A stretch of DNA of 35,684 bases from an uncultured Planctomycetales bacterium. GTDB taxonomy: Bacteria > Planctomycetota > Planctomycetia > Isosphaerales > Isosphaeraceae. Below the pieces are notes generated by a model. The model did not search any database and was not told the DNA's origin. It saw nothing but the letters and a program-made list of their open reading frames with translations. This document shows positions 24,820 through 33,181 of this stretch, piece by piece. The stretch covers positions 1 to 35,684 of the forward strand of contig CAIYJE010000127.1 in the NCBI GenBank assembly GCA_903926465.1. The letters are read 5' to 3'. How positions within the stretch are numbered: position 1 is the first letter of the stretch; every line of letters begins with the position of its first letter. Made by a program: the position numbers and the translations under genes.

Positions 24820-25257
24820 TCAGTCTGGTGCTGCATCGCCTTGCCCAAGCCGGCGCAACATCCGGCCCCGTTTCCGTGGCAGGTTCGGTCGCCCAAAGTC
24901 GGCCAACCGCGGCTCAAACTGGGGCCAGGTCAGCACCGTGGTGCAGGTGTCGTTCTGAAAAATGGCCACCAGCGGACGCTCGCCATACACAGCCAAGATG
25001 GCAGCCGCTTCACTGGCCGGATTCCGGCCCAGCCTGCGGCACCGGTGTAGCGCTTGCCTCAGCATACTCTCGGCCTGCACACGTTCGTCCGGCGGGCCAG
25101 TCCAGAACCGCTCAATGAACCGGTCAATCGCGTGCCGAGTCAATCTGGCCGCGCTATAGTCTCTCTGGCCGGGTGGTGGCCGATCCACCGCGTCCTGAGC
25201 CAGCGGGCGCGGCAACGCGGTTTGGGGTTGTCCCGATTGTGCGAAGTTCAGATCCAT
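24820..25257 (-). CDS. Uncharacterised protein, 145 residues
   Basis: A small soluble protein on the strand opposite the permease, ending 50 bases from it. The core LTRHAIDRFIERFW (about 40-53) leads to a helical segment (RVQAESMLRQALHRCRRLGR) and a strand-rich end (AILAVYGERPLVAIFQNDTC, then TTVLTWPQFEP). This is the pattern of small planctomycete proteins of unknown function with a His-Ala-x-x-Arg-Phe start and a TVLT closing strand, distantly reminiscent of RelE/BrnT-type toxin folds; that link is speculative. ATG 25257 is preferred to TTG 25263; GGGGAG lies about 11 bases upstream. No antitoxin-like partner is seen next to it. Confidence 0.6.
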   Translation of the reverse strand: MDLNFAQSGQPQTALPRPLAQDAVDRPPPGQRDYSAARLTRHAIDRFIERFWTGPPDERVQAESMLRQALHRCRRLGRNPASEAAAILAVYGERPLVAIFQNDTCTTVLTWPQFEPRLADFGRPNLPRKRGRMLRRLGQGDAAPD

Positions 25258-25653
25258 CGGCAACAGGCTCCCCGGTTACGTGCCTCATCCCCTGACGAGC
25301 ACACGCAAACTGAAATCCCTGGGCACCACAAACCTGGTGAGAACTAGTCACTCAACTATAGCAACTCCAGCCTCCCCTGGCAGCGGCCTCGCAATTTCCA
25401 CCGGAGCCGCTTGGAATTGACCATTCCCAAACCGCATCAAGGGGTTCGCAGGGCTTGAAATTTTGGCCCAGGTGTCCAGGCCGTGCGCTTGCCTGTTGAA
25501 CCGCGATAAGATCAGAATCCCTTTCGGGATCCCCAACCTACGCCCGCGGCTTGGCCGTGGTCGGCCAAGGTCCGAAGGTCCGAAGGTCGAATATTCGCGT
25601 TCCGTTGCGTCCGGGCACGGAGCGATTGACAGAAACCTGTTTTGAGCCTGCCG
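25258..25653. other. Divergent gap with short repeats
   Basis: No gene is supported here. CTTGGCC (25550-25556) and GGCCAAG (25563-25569) form a perfect 7-bp stem. It overlaps a run of three 8-base repeats, AAGGTCCG, AAGGTCCG, AAGGTCGA (25567-25590), just before the acyltransferase gene. These could be an operator or leader structure; there is no independent support. Confidence 0.4.
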
Positions 25654-26406
25654 ATGCCTAAGCCATCCCAACCTGTTTCCTCAGTGACCAGCGCCGCCAC
25701 GCCAGAGGTCCGGGTTAACCATTGGTTCATCACCCTATTTCGGCCCATTTACTGGCTGTTCATCCACAGCTTCTTCAAGATATCCATGCTGGGCAAAGAG
25801 AATATCCCAAGCAGCGGGCCGGTGCTGCTGGTTCCCACGCACCGGTCGCGCTGGGATCCGGTTCTGATGGGAGACCTGACACCGCGGATTCTCCGGTTCA
25901 TGGCCAGCCAAGATGAGTTTGTGGGCACCCAGGGCTTCTGCATGAAGCTATTTGGCGCGTTCCCGGTGAACACCGGCCGGCCCAGCCCAACCACGCTCAA
26001 AACCTGCGTTTCCATTCTGAAGAGGGGCGATCTGCTGGTGATCTTTGCCGAGGGAACGATTTTCTATTACCCGCCCGACAATGTTCATCCGCTCAGGCCG
26101 GGAGCCGCGTGGCTGGCGCTCAAGGTTCAGAACGAGATGCCGGGCACCAGCCTGAAGGTTGTTCCAGTCCGCGTGCGATACAGTGTGATCCGGCCCAAGT
26201 TCCGCGACGGTGCCCAGCTTCAAGCCTATCCGGCCATCGATGTCTCCAAATACCTGGACCGACCTGACAAGCAGGCCATTGCCGATCTCACGGCCGATAT
26301 TCAGGCCGGCATGGGCGACATCCTCAATACCTCCAAGGAAGAGATGCTCAAGCCGGTTCATGAGTTGAAGCCTGGCGGCAAGCGAAAGAGTTACGGCCGG
26401 GTGTGA
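25654..26406 (+). CDS. 1-acylglycerol-3-phosphate acyltransferase-like protein (PlsC family)
   Basis: A 250-residue membrane-associated acyltransferase, expected to move a fatty acyl group onto lysophosphatidate or a similar acceptor. The catalytic HX4D motif is HRSRWD (His63, Asp68) within GPVLLVPTHRSRWDPVLMGD. The acceptor-site block FAEGT (131-135) stands where EGTRS is usual; GAFPVNTGRP (101-110) and VVPVRVRYSV complete the fold. A hydrophobic segment (about 25-43) precedes the domain. ATG 25654 is chosen; TTG 25642 is in frame, and neither has a strong ribosome site. The sulfatase-fold gene follows on the same strand after 105 bases, possibly co-transcribed. Confidence 0.85.
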   Translation: MPKPSQPVSSVTSAATPEVRVNHWFITLFRPIYWLFIHSFFKISMLGKENIPSSGPVLLVPTHRSRWDPVLMGDLTPRILRFMASQDEFVGTQGFCMKLFGAFPVNTGRPSPTTLKTCVSILKRGDLLVIFAEGTIFYYPPDNVHPLRPGAAWLALKVQNEMPGTSLKVVPVRVRYSVIRPKFRDGAQLQAYPAIDVSKYLDRPDKQAIADLTADIQAGMGDILNTSKEEMLKPVHELKPGGKRKSYGRV

Positions 26407-26511
26407 AGAGGCTGGTGCGTATCGCCCCGGGCCGTGAAGCGATTCCCGTTGGGCAGGAAAGCCGGGGAGCCGGACTGTCTTCTTGGTCCCCATTTCGAGT
26501 ATTCTGAAGGG

Positions 26512-28026
26512 ATGAGCGCCAACCCAGAGAAACCCGCCAACGTCGTCGTCATTGCCTGTAACGCCCTGCATCTGGGCTTTCTTGGCCCGTATGGCAACGC
26601 CTGGATCGAAACCCCGAACCTCGACCGCCTGGCCGTTGAGGGGATCGTCTTTGATCATCACTTCGCCGAGAACCTGACCACCATTCCCACCCGGCGAAGC
26701 TGGTGGACCGGTCGCTATGGGTTTGCCGACCCCGATCAGGGCTGGACCCCGCTCCAAAGCGACGAGCGAATTCTGCCCGATATCCTGGCCAGCCGCGGCG
26801 TGCGCACCGCCTTGATCTCTGATGTCCCCTACCTTCACGAGGTTGGACAAGGCTTTGGCCGTGGGTTCGATGACGTTTCCTGGATCCGGGGCGCAGGCTA
26901 TGACCCCTACATTCCAGCCGACGATGCGCGTGCCCAGAATATCCGGGTTGAGGATGAGCCAGGCCTCACCTTGCCCCCGCATGATGACCCAGACCGCGAA
27001 CTCTGGCTCAACCGCTGGAGTCAGTACCTGCGAAACCGCCAGGCACTCGGTTCTCAACAAGACGCCGCCCATACCACCACCGCACGCACGGTGGATGCCG
27101 CCATTCACTGGCTGGAACGGGCCGATCAGGCTCCCACCGCCGACCCGTTCGTGCTCTGGGTCGATCTCTTCAGCCCCCACGGGCCCTGGGATCCACCCGA
27201 ACCGTATCGCGACCAGTATGCCGCCATCACCCCCGACGAGTTCGAGACCGACGAAGAAGGGGACCTTGCCGAAGACCTGCTGGCCAAAGACGCCATTGAC
27301 CTCGAAAATATCCGCGTCTTGATTGATGTCCCGCCCGGAGCGGTGGGCGAGGCCCTCAGCCATTCCGAACTCTTACGCCTGAGACGCACCTACGCGGGCT
27401 GCGTTTCACTGCTCGACGCCCAGATCGGCCGGCTGATGGACTCCCTTCGCGCATTGGGCCGGCTGGAAGACACCCTGGTCATCTTCACCGCCGACCAGGG
27501 GGAACCACTGGGCGAGCACGGCCTGGTGCGGCGGTTCCGCCCCTGGCTCTACTCGGAACTGGTTCACACCCCGCTGATCATCCGCCTGCCCGGGGCAGAG
27601 GCCGGTGGCAGCCGCCACCAGGCCATTGTGCAAACAGTCGATCTACTGCCCACCATTCTCGACGCCCTGAACTGCCCGCTGCCCGAAGAGCCAGTCATCC
27701 ACGGCCATAGCCTGATCCCGCTGGTCACCGGCGAGATCACCAAAATCCGGGACTTCGCCTGCCTGGGGATGGATCAGGAAGAGTTCGCAATTCGCACCCA
27801 CCGCTGGCACCTGGTGCTACCCCTGGAAGCCGACCCCGACGACCCCGCACGCGGCGTTGAGCTATACCACAAGCCCGAAGATCGCTGGGACCAGAATAAT
27901 GTGGTGGAAGAATACCCCGACCTGGCCGACCACCTGGAAGTCACGCTCCGCCGGTTTGCGGAAGCCACCCGCACCGATCGGATCGACGACGTACCTCCGC
28001 TCCGAGAAATCGCTCGGTTCGGTTGA
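26512..28026 (+). CDS. Sulfatase-fold protein with degenerate active site
   Basis: A 504-residue alkaline-phosphatase-superfamily protein resembling sulfatases over its full length: NVVVIACNALHLGFLGPYGN, TPNLDRLAVEGIVFD, DLFSPHGPWDPPEPY, VIFTADQGEPLGEHGL, TPLIIRLPG, VQTVDLLPTILDAL. Key residues differ from active sulfatases. The usual Asp near residue 16-17 is Cys-Asn. The Cys/Ser that becomes formylglycine in C/S-x-P-x-R is Thr57 (TIPTR). The metal-binding Asp-His is Asp328-Gln329. There is no signal peptide, so it is probably cytoplasmic. It may be a non-catalytic binding protein or use another chemistry. ATG 26512 starts the first strand, though AAGG sits only one base upstream; the frame is open back to 26434. 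Confidence 0.85.
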   Translation: MSANPEKPANVVVIACNALHLGFLGPYGNAWIETPNLDRLAVEGIVFDHHFAENLTTIPTRRSWWTGRYGFADPDQGWTPLQSDERILPDILASRGVRTALISDVPYLHEVGQGFGRGFDDVSWIRGAGYDPYIPADDARAQNIRVEDEPGLTLPPHDDPDRELWLNRWSQYLRNRQALGSQQDAAHTTTARTVDAAIHWLERADQAPTADPFVLWVDLFSPHGPWDPPEPYRDQYAAITPDEFETDEEGDLAEDLLAKDAIDLENIRVLIDVPPGAVGEALSHSELLRLRRTYAGCVSLLDAQIGRLMDSLRALGRLEDTLVIFTADQGEPLGEHGLVRRFRPWLYSELVHTPLIIRLPGAEAGGSRHQAIVQTVDLLPTILDALNCPLPEEPVIHGHSLIPLVTGEITKIRDFACLGMDQEEFAIRTHRWHLVLPLEADPDDPARGVELYHKPEDRWDQNNVVEEYPDLADHLEVTLRRFAEATRTDRIDDVPPLREIARFG

Positions 28027-28165
28027 CACGCCTGACACCCACCCGCAGCAACCCCGCAGCGCATTGTGGGAGATCCGCTCCTTGAACAGGCGAGGACTGC
28101 ACCGGTGCTGCGTTCGTTTTCCTTCGAGTGCCGCCTAGATTCGTGGAGACGGCTGTTCAGAACGC

Positions 28166-30913
28166 TTAGCGTGTGATGATTGGATCACTGGGGGCCGGCT
28201 TGACCGGAGCCTCGGTGGTGGCCTGCGGGGCTCCCTCCCAGCGCTCACGCCAGCGGCGGAACAGGCCCAACCCCTGCCGGCCACGGGAATCATTGGTCGA
28301 GGTCGCAACCCGCGCTGGCGCTGTTTGGGGATCTCGTGCAGAGCCTCTGAAGGCTTTGGCCGGCTCACCTGCCCGCAGTCGAGCCTTCTCAGTGCCGGCC
28401 TGCATCCCCTCGTAGTAGCCCACCGGAAACTGGATCGGTGGCAGTTCGGCCGAAAGACCATCACGCCAGGCCCGAACCAGCGGCATGCGTGGCCGCCCGC
28501 GGGGCGGTTCGGTCGGCGGGAGCTGCTGCACGATTTTCTTGTCAGCTTCCACCGCGTCAGTCTTGGCACGCTCACGGGCGTCTGCGGGTTCCGGCAGAAC
28601 CGTCGCTTGCGCAACCTTGGGCTCGGAAACCGGCTTGTCTGCCAGCTTGAAGGGATCGGCAAACAGGTCACGCATGGCATTCAACGCAGTCTTCCTGGGC
28701 TCTTTGTAGGTTCCAGGTGCGGTTGAATGCGACGGCTTGGCGGGACTGGTGGCTACGCCTTCGCCCTGGGCCACTTCCTCGGCCTGCGGACCCGGTGCGG
28801 GGACAAGGGCCATTTCAGGATCGACTTCGGGAAGCGAGACGGGCTCGGCGGCAGACGAAGCTCGGCCATCATGGCGCGCGGCACCCGGCCAGAGATCGGT
28901 CGTGAGCTCGATCGGTTGATCCGTCAGATCATTGGCTTGTGGCTGGGGAGCGCTGGTGTCTGCCCTAGCTTGAACAGGCGACCTCGTCTGAATTGGTTCG
29001 TCCGTAGGAGTGGTAAGGCCATCGCCTGGTTTCTGGAGTGGGGCTGGCACAACCGGCTCGGCCGCAGTCACGATAGCGGCAGGCACTTCCGTGGGGGTAG
29101 CAACCGGCGCGGTTGAAGGTTCGAGAGAGGCGAGAGCCTGACTCTCAACCTGTCCAACAGGGTCCTGAGCGGCCTGAGTTTCTACCTCAACGATCTGAGT
29201 CGCCTGCTCGCGAATCTGCTCAATGGCCTCGGCCACCGGTTGCGTGACCACTTCAATATCTTGAGCCACATCAGGAACTGGTTGCGTGACCACTTCAATA
29301 TCTTGAGCCGCATCAGGAACCGGATGTGTGGCCACTTCCACTTCGGGCACCACGGCCACAATGGCTTCCTGAGCGGTATCGCGGCTCAGGCCAAGTGGGG
29401 CCAGGTTTTCTTCAACCATCTCGGCCACAGCCCCTGCCAGATTTTCAGGAGCATCCGCAATCACAGGCGTAACGGGCTCAATCACCTCGGCTGTACGCTC
29501 GGACACGTGTTCCACAACCTGTGCCTGAGGCGCCACCACGGCGGCGGCGGCTTCGGCAAGATTCGATTGCTGGTCGACGACCGCCACCTGGGGAACAGAG
29601 ACCGTGGGTGGCTGAATCGGGGCCAGCACTTCTCGTGGCTCGGTTGGCTGAGCCTTGACCTGTTCCGCTGCTATGGGTGTGGGTTGCGCAACCACGGCGG
29701 CCACCGTGGCTGCAGGTGGGGCCGGCTTGACCAGGTTCTCCGCCGGTGTGCTCAGGTCCAGGCCCGATTCCGCGAGCCTGGATTCCACTTCACGGGCTAC
29801 GGCTTCGGGGGTTGGCCGTGCGGGAAACAATTCCACTTCCATGGGTGGTGCGGGTCTGGTTGGCCGTGAAGCTGCCTGCGGAGCGCGCGGCGATTGGCTT
29901 GCAGCCGTGCGAACGGGAACCTTGACAGCTTCGGCCTCGGTCGCCGGTGGCCCCAAATCCAGAGGCGGTGCTTCGGCCACATCCGGATCGTGATCAACCC
30001 TGGCAAGCCGTTCGCTTGAGCGAGCAACGGCTCGCGAGCCGCTTCGGCCGACACTTGAGGCAACCGGCTCATCGACCTGGCCCAGCGGCCGGCCCGTACG
30101 TCTGACGGAGAGCGGGTAGTTGCTCACCCCGTTGAAATTCGATGCCATGCTGGGAGTAGAGTCTGGGGTCACCCGAGACTGGACCCAGTCCGGCATATTC
30201 GTGGAATTCGTGGCAGCGGAGGCGGGCCGAGCCATCGGCGGGGCATTGCCAGTACGGGCAGAGGCAGGAACCTTCCTGGCAGAGGAGGCGATCGAGCCCG
30301 TGGAGATCCGGCCCGGCAAGGCTTCTTCCATGACCGGATCGGGACGAGTCGATCTCACCTGCTTACCAGGCAATAGCTCAGGATCAATTTCAACCACAAT
30401 CGGCACGGGCAGACGAGGAATCCGGCGGATCGGGGAGTCATCCACCTCGTCATTTAAAAAATTGTTCTGGGTGCGAACCACTGAGGTATCGTCGGGCCCA
30501 GACCTGGACCGCTCTTCCCTGGTCCGGTCGGCAAGCTGCGTTCGACCAGCGCGATCCGACGATCGCCTGATTGGTTCGCGTACTTCCAGCTCTTCGTCAA
30601 TCTGGTAATCGTCTGGCGCAAGGGCGGAGGTGCGCACACCCTCTTGAGCGCGGGCCAGCCGGAGCGGCTGTTCGCTGGAACCGCCGTCCACAAACGAGCC
30701 ACTCAAGGGCTCAAATTGCGGCCGATTAAGCGCGGGGAAGATTCGTCCCAGCGTGGTTTGCTGGGGAAACGGGTCTGCCGGAGGTCTCTGCTGGGTCGAT
30801 TCCTGGAAAACAGTCCGGTCCCAGGGCACGCGGCGGCCAGACCGGCCATCACCAGCGCAGCCAGAGGCAGCAAGAAGAACGCAGAGCACCCACCCTGCAT
30901 GATTGCGGCCCAT
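28166..30913 (-). CDS. Large Pro/Ala/Val-rich exported lipoprotein candidate
   Basis: A 915-residue protein of unknown function. ATG 30913 has AAGGGAG 6-7 bases upstream and opens a signal sequence, MGRNHAGWVLCVLLAASGCA, with a lipobox-like end (Ala-Ser-Gly-Cys19). The rest is low-complexity and probably disordered: Pro/Arg/Ser-rich (about 20-400), then an Ala/Val/Glu/Gln-rich region (about 400-700) with repeats such as VVTQPVPDVAQDIE, then a Pro/Lys/Glu-rich region with short ordered-looking blocks (KTALNAMRDLFADPFKLADK; MPLVRAWRDGLSAELPPIQF; GLGLFRRWRERWEG). Length and composition suggest a periplasm-spanning or envelope scaffold. It is divergent from a cyclic-nucleotide-binding-domain gene. 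The frame upstream to 31057 lacks a better start. No homologous domain is recognised. Confidence 0.72.
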   Translation of the reverse strand: MGRNHAGWVLCVLLAASGCAGDGRSGRRVPWDRTVFQESTQQRPPADPFPQQTTLGRIFPALNRPQFEPLSGSFVDGGSSEQPLRLARAQEGVRTSALAPDDYQIDEELEVREPIRRSSDRAGRTQLADRTREERSRSGPDDTSVVRTQNNFLNDEVDDSPIRRIPRLPVPIVVEIDPELLPGKQVRSTRPDPVMEEALPGRISTGSIASSARKVPASARTGNAPPMARPASAATNSTNMPDWVQSRVTPDSTPSMASNFNGVSNYPLSVRRTGRPLGQVDEPVASSVGRSGSRAVARSSERLARVDHDPDVAEAPPLDLGPPATEAEAVKVPVRTAASQSPRAPQAASRPTRPAPPMEVELFPARPTPEAVAREVESRLAESGLDLSTPAENLVKPAPPAATVAAVVAQPTPIAAEQVKAQPTEPREVLAPIQPPTVSVPQVAVVDQQSNLAEAAAAVVAPQAQVVEHVSERTAEVIEPVTPVIADAPENLAGAVAEMVEENLAPLGLSRDTAQEAIVAVVPEVEVATHPVPDAAQDIEVVTQPVPDVAQDIEVVTQPVAEAIEQIREQATQIVEVETQAAQDPVGQVESQALASLEPSTAPVATPTEVPAAIVTAAEPVVPAPLQKPGDGLTTPTDEPIQTRSPVQARADTSAPQPQANDLTDQPIELTTDLWPGAARHDGRASSAAEPVSLPEVDPEMALVPAPGPQAEEVAQGEGVATSPAKPSHSTAPGTYKEPRKTALNAMRDLFADPFKLADKPVSEPKVAQATVLPEPADARERAKTDAVEADKKIVQQLPPTEPPRGRPRMPLVRAWRDGLSAELPPIQFPVGYYEGMQAGTEKARLRAGEPAKAFRGSARDPQTAPARVATSTNDSRGRQGLGLFRRWRERWEGAPQATTEAPVKPAPSDPIITR
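29238..29321. repeat. 42-bp tandem repeat inside the large lipoprotein gene
   Basis: Two near-identical 42-base units begin at 29238 and 29280 (both start GGTTGCGTGACCACTTCAAT). A diverged third unit continues to about 29363. They encode 14-residue repeats of the type VTQPVPDxAQDIEV, in frame with the minus-strand gene. Confidence 0.8.
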
Positions 30914-31071
30914 GACAACTCCCTTTACCCGCGTACCAGTCGCGAAACTCCGTTCGCAACTCTCGGGCACAACACCATTGGACGTTGGTTCCCGCAGCGT
31001 GCTCATGCCCCAGATCACCCACGCAAGGGTTGACCAAGAGATGGGCCGAAGCGGCACCCAGCCAGCTCACT

Positions 31072-31080
31072 TGATATAAT
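31072..31080 (+). promoter_or_regulatory. Candidate extended -10 promoter for the cyclic-nucleotide-domain gene
   Basis: TGATATAAT at 31072-31080 is a consensus extended -10 element (TGn followed by TATAAT) in an otherwise GC-rich divergent gap of 345 bases (30914-31258). Transcription would start near 31087 and give a leader of about 170 bases before ATG 31259. No matching -35 hexamer at 17 bases was found, as is usual for extended -10 promoters. Confidence 0.45.
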
Positions 31081-31258
31081 CGGTAAAATCCGGGGCTCAC
31101 ATTTCAGAAAATTCGCACACCCCGCAGATTGCCTTTTTTGGCCACGATCAAAACCCAAGGACGGGGTGGCGTCGGCCGGCGTGGTCGGGTAGAGAATGGT
31201 CATCGGTCCAGATTTTCGCCACCGTTGGCAAGCACCGCCCACGAGCGTGGAAGAGCGT

Positions 31259-31792
31259 ATGATTTCGCAAGAAGCGTCGGAACGATTTCTGGTTTCAGGC
31301 TGGTTACCGGAAATGGAAGAAAGCTCGCGTCAGGCTTTGCTCCAGGTTTTGCAAGAACAGCGGGCAGAGGCAGGCACGACCGTGATTGAGCAGGGGAAAA
31401 CCTGTGATCGCATGGCCTTCCTGATGGAAGGAACCATTGAGGTCTCGCAGCTTAATGGCCAGCGAAAACCCGAGGTTTTGTTCAAGATTGTGGCCCCTTC
31501 GATGTTCGGCCTGACCTCGTTCTTCCGGCCCAAGTCACCCGATTTCACGTTGCGAGCCACCACGCCGATCCGATTCCTGACGCTGGATCACCCAGGGCAC
31601 GCCCGATTACGGCGTGAGTCTCCTCGCGCGGCCGAACAACTGGCCGTGGCCGCCGTACAGATTCTGGCGGATCGCATTGACGCGCTGGACCAGCGGATCA
31701 TTGAAGATCTTGCCAAGCACCCGGAAGATCGTCCCCGAAGCAATGAATGGGCCGCGTTTCGGGCCCGGCTGTTTGAGGATGCAGCTCTCTGA
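31259..31792 (+). CDS. Stand-alone cyclic nucleotide-binding domain (CRP-like) protein
   Basis: A 177-residue protein with one cNMP-binding beta-barrel (residues about 8-115). WLPEMEESSRQALLQVLQEQ is the first helix, EAGTTVIEQGKTCDRMAFLM then EGTIEVSQ the barrel, and PSMFGLTSFFRPKSPDFTLR fills the phosphate-binding-cassette position, although the canonical Arg-Ala pair is not evident. The remainder (116-177) is helical, and no helix-turn-helix is seen, so it is unlikely to be a CRP-type transcription factor. ATG 31259 follows GGAAGAG by 3 bases. It could sense cAMP or another ligand and act through protein contacts. The next gene is about 300 bases away, so it is probably its own transcript. 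Confidence 0.82.
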   Translation: MISQEASERFLVSGWLPEMEESSRQALLQVLQEQRAEAGTTVIEQGKTCDRMAFLMEGTIEVSQLNGQRKPEVLFKIVAPSMFGLTSFFRPKSPDFTLRATTPIRFLTLDHPGHARLRRESPRAAEQLAVAAVQILADRIDALDQRIIEDLAKHPEDRPRSNEWAAFRARLFEDAAL

Positions 31793-32089
31793 TTCTGGCC
31801 TTGAAACCTGGCAGAACGGATCTCGCCAAAAGTGGTCGGCAAGGAACGATTATTCGGTTAAACTGGGGCCGAGATCGGAAACCGTGCCAGGACCGGGTTG
31901 ACGGCCCGAGGGAGTTCCCTCCAAAATCATAGGTGCTACATTCTGAAAAAGTAGTAGCATGCCCTTTTGATCCCCCTCGCCTGCTCAATCGTGCCTCCGC
32001 CCTCTGATTCGATGTGCGGTCATCCCCTGACCTCGCGTCAATTCCTGTGTCGGCCCTTGTGAGAGTGGTTTCCTGGAGCTAATGACCCG

Positions 32090-33046
32090 ATGGATCGCTC
32101 TTCCCTCTCGACTCAATGCAATCACTGGCATCCCGCGTTCGAGAGCATTCTCCAGATTGTGGGGGGGAGTGGTTCGCACGGGCAACTGATCGACGTACGC
32201 GCCGAATTGAAGTCGGCCGTGTCCAGTGATCGCCCCCTGGTGATGCTCTGTCCCCACGCCGACGATGGTGCCATCACCGCGGCGTGCTTGCTGCATGAGT
32301 ACTCGGTCAAACGCGGACAGCCGGTGGTTGAGGTTCTTGTGTTCACGGGCGAGCGGAATGTTGACGCCCCCTGGATGAACGACAAGAAAAAAGTCTCGAT
32401 GCGCGAGAACGAGTTCCGGCTTGAGTGCGAGGTTCTGGGAGCCGAGGCCGTTTGCTGGGACCTGGATGCTTACCGGACCCCTGGCTACGCCCCTTCCCCG
32501 GCCGATGTTGACAAGATTGTGGACTGGTTCTCAACCCGTCGGCCAGGCGCCATCATTGTGCCGCCCGCCACCGATGCCCACCTGGCCCACCGCATGACCC
32601 GGGCCCTGACCGCCATCGGCCTGCTGGGGGCGAACCTCGCAGACACCCTGGTATTGACTGGCTGGACTCCCTGGGGACCGCTCCCCCGGCCCAACGCCTT
32701 CTTTCCGTATGACGCCGAAGCCGAGCGTGCCAAGCAGTGGGCCATTCATTGCCACGCCTCGCAATTGCTGCTCACCGATTACTTTGAATTCTGCTCTCAC
32801 CTGGGTCGGGCTTACGCGGCCCTCACCCGTGAATGGTCAGAAGGGCACGCCCCCTCGTCCAGCCGATCCAATCGGTTTGAAGAGCTGTATGTGGGGGCCG
32901 AACTGTTCCAGATTGAAAAGTATGACGCCTCTCGCCCCTACCTGTCGGCCGTCGATCCGATCCAGATTGCACTCGGGATCTTGAGCGGCAAGCTGGACGC
33001 TGCGAAGTTCTCTCCCATTCAAGAAATGGTCGCCGGGCGTCGTTAA
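32090..33046 (+). CDS. LmbE/PIG-L family N-acetylglucosaminyl deacetylase-like protein
   Basis: A 318-residue Zn-dependent de-N-acetylase of the LmbE/PIG-L family. The metal motif is PHADDGAITAACLL (55-68; the usual PHPDD has Ala in place of Pro), and the distal ligand region is PPATDAHLAHRMTRALT. VFTGERNV and RENEFRLECEVLGAEAVCWD are typical of the fold. It likely removes acetyl from an N-acetylglucosamine-containing substrate in the cytoplasm. ATG 32090 has GGAG 11 bases upstream. NagB follows on the same strand after 135 bases; the two reactions (deacetylation, then deamination) fit consecutive steps of amino-sugar breakdown, which is inference from proximity and the known pathway. Confidence 0.86.
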   Translation: MDRSSLSTQCNHWHPAFESILQIVGGSGSHGQLIDVRAELKSAVSSDRPLVMLCPHADDGAITAACLLHEYSVKRGQPVVEVLVFTGERNVDAPWMNDKKKVSMRENEFRLECEVLGAEAVCWDLDAYRTPGYAPSPADVDKIVDWFSTRRPGAIIVPPATDAHLAHRMTRALTAIGLLGANLADTLVLTGWTPWGPLPRPNAFFPYDAEAERAKQWAIHCHASQLLLTDYFEFCSHLGRAYAALTREWSEGHAPSSSRSNRFEELYVGAELFQIEKYDASRPYLSAVDPIQIALGILSGKLDAAKFSPIQEMVAGRR

Positions 33047-33181
33047 GGGTCGATCCAGACACGCTTTGTGTTTCCTGGAAAGCCGTACCAGATCAGCCGC
33101 CCGAGCGTCTCGACCCTTCCTTCCGACCTTCGCACACGCCCTGGCCCTGGCCACGGTCTTTCCACCGGATTCTTGCCACGC

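Noticed and set aside
25948-27363. 471-residue open frame on the minus strand
   Set aside because: It spans the antisense of two well-supported genes (acyltransferase and sulfatase-fold) and shows no recognisable motif.
29238-29363. Possible CRISPR-like array from the repeated units
   Set aside because: Units are directly adjacent, in frame with the lipoprotein gene, and encode a 14-residue protein repeat; there are no spacers and no cas genes.
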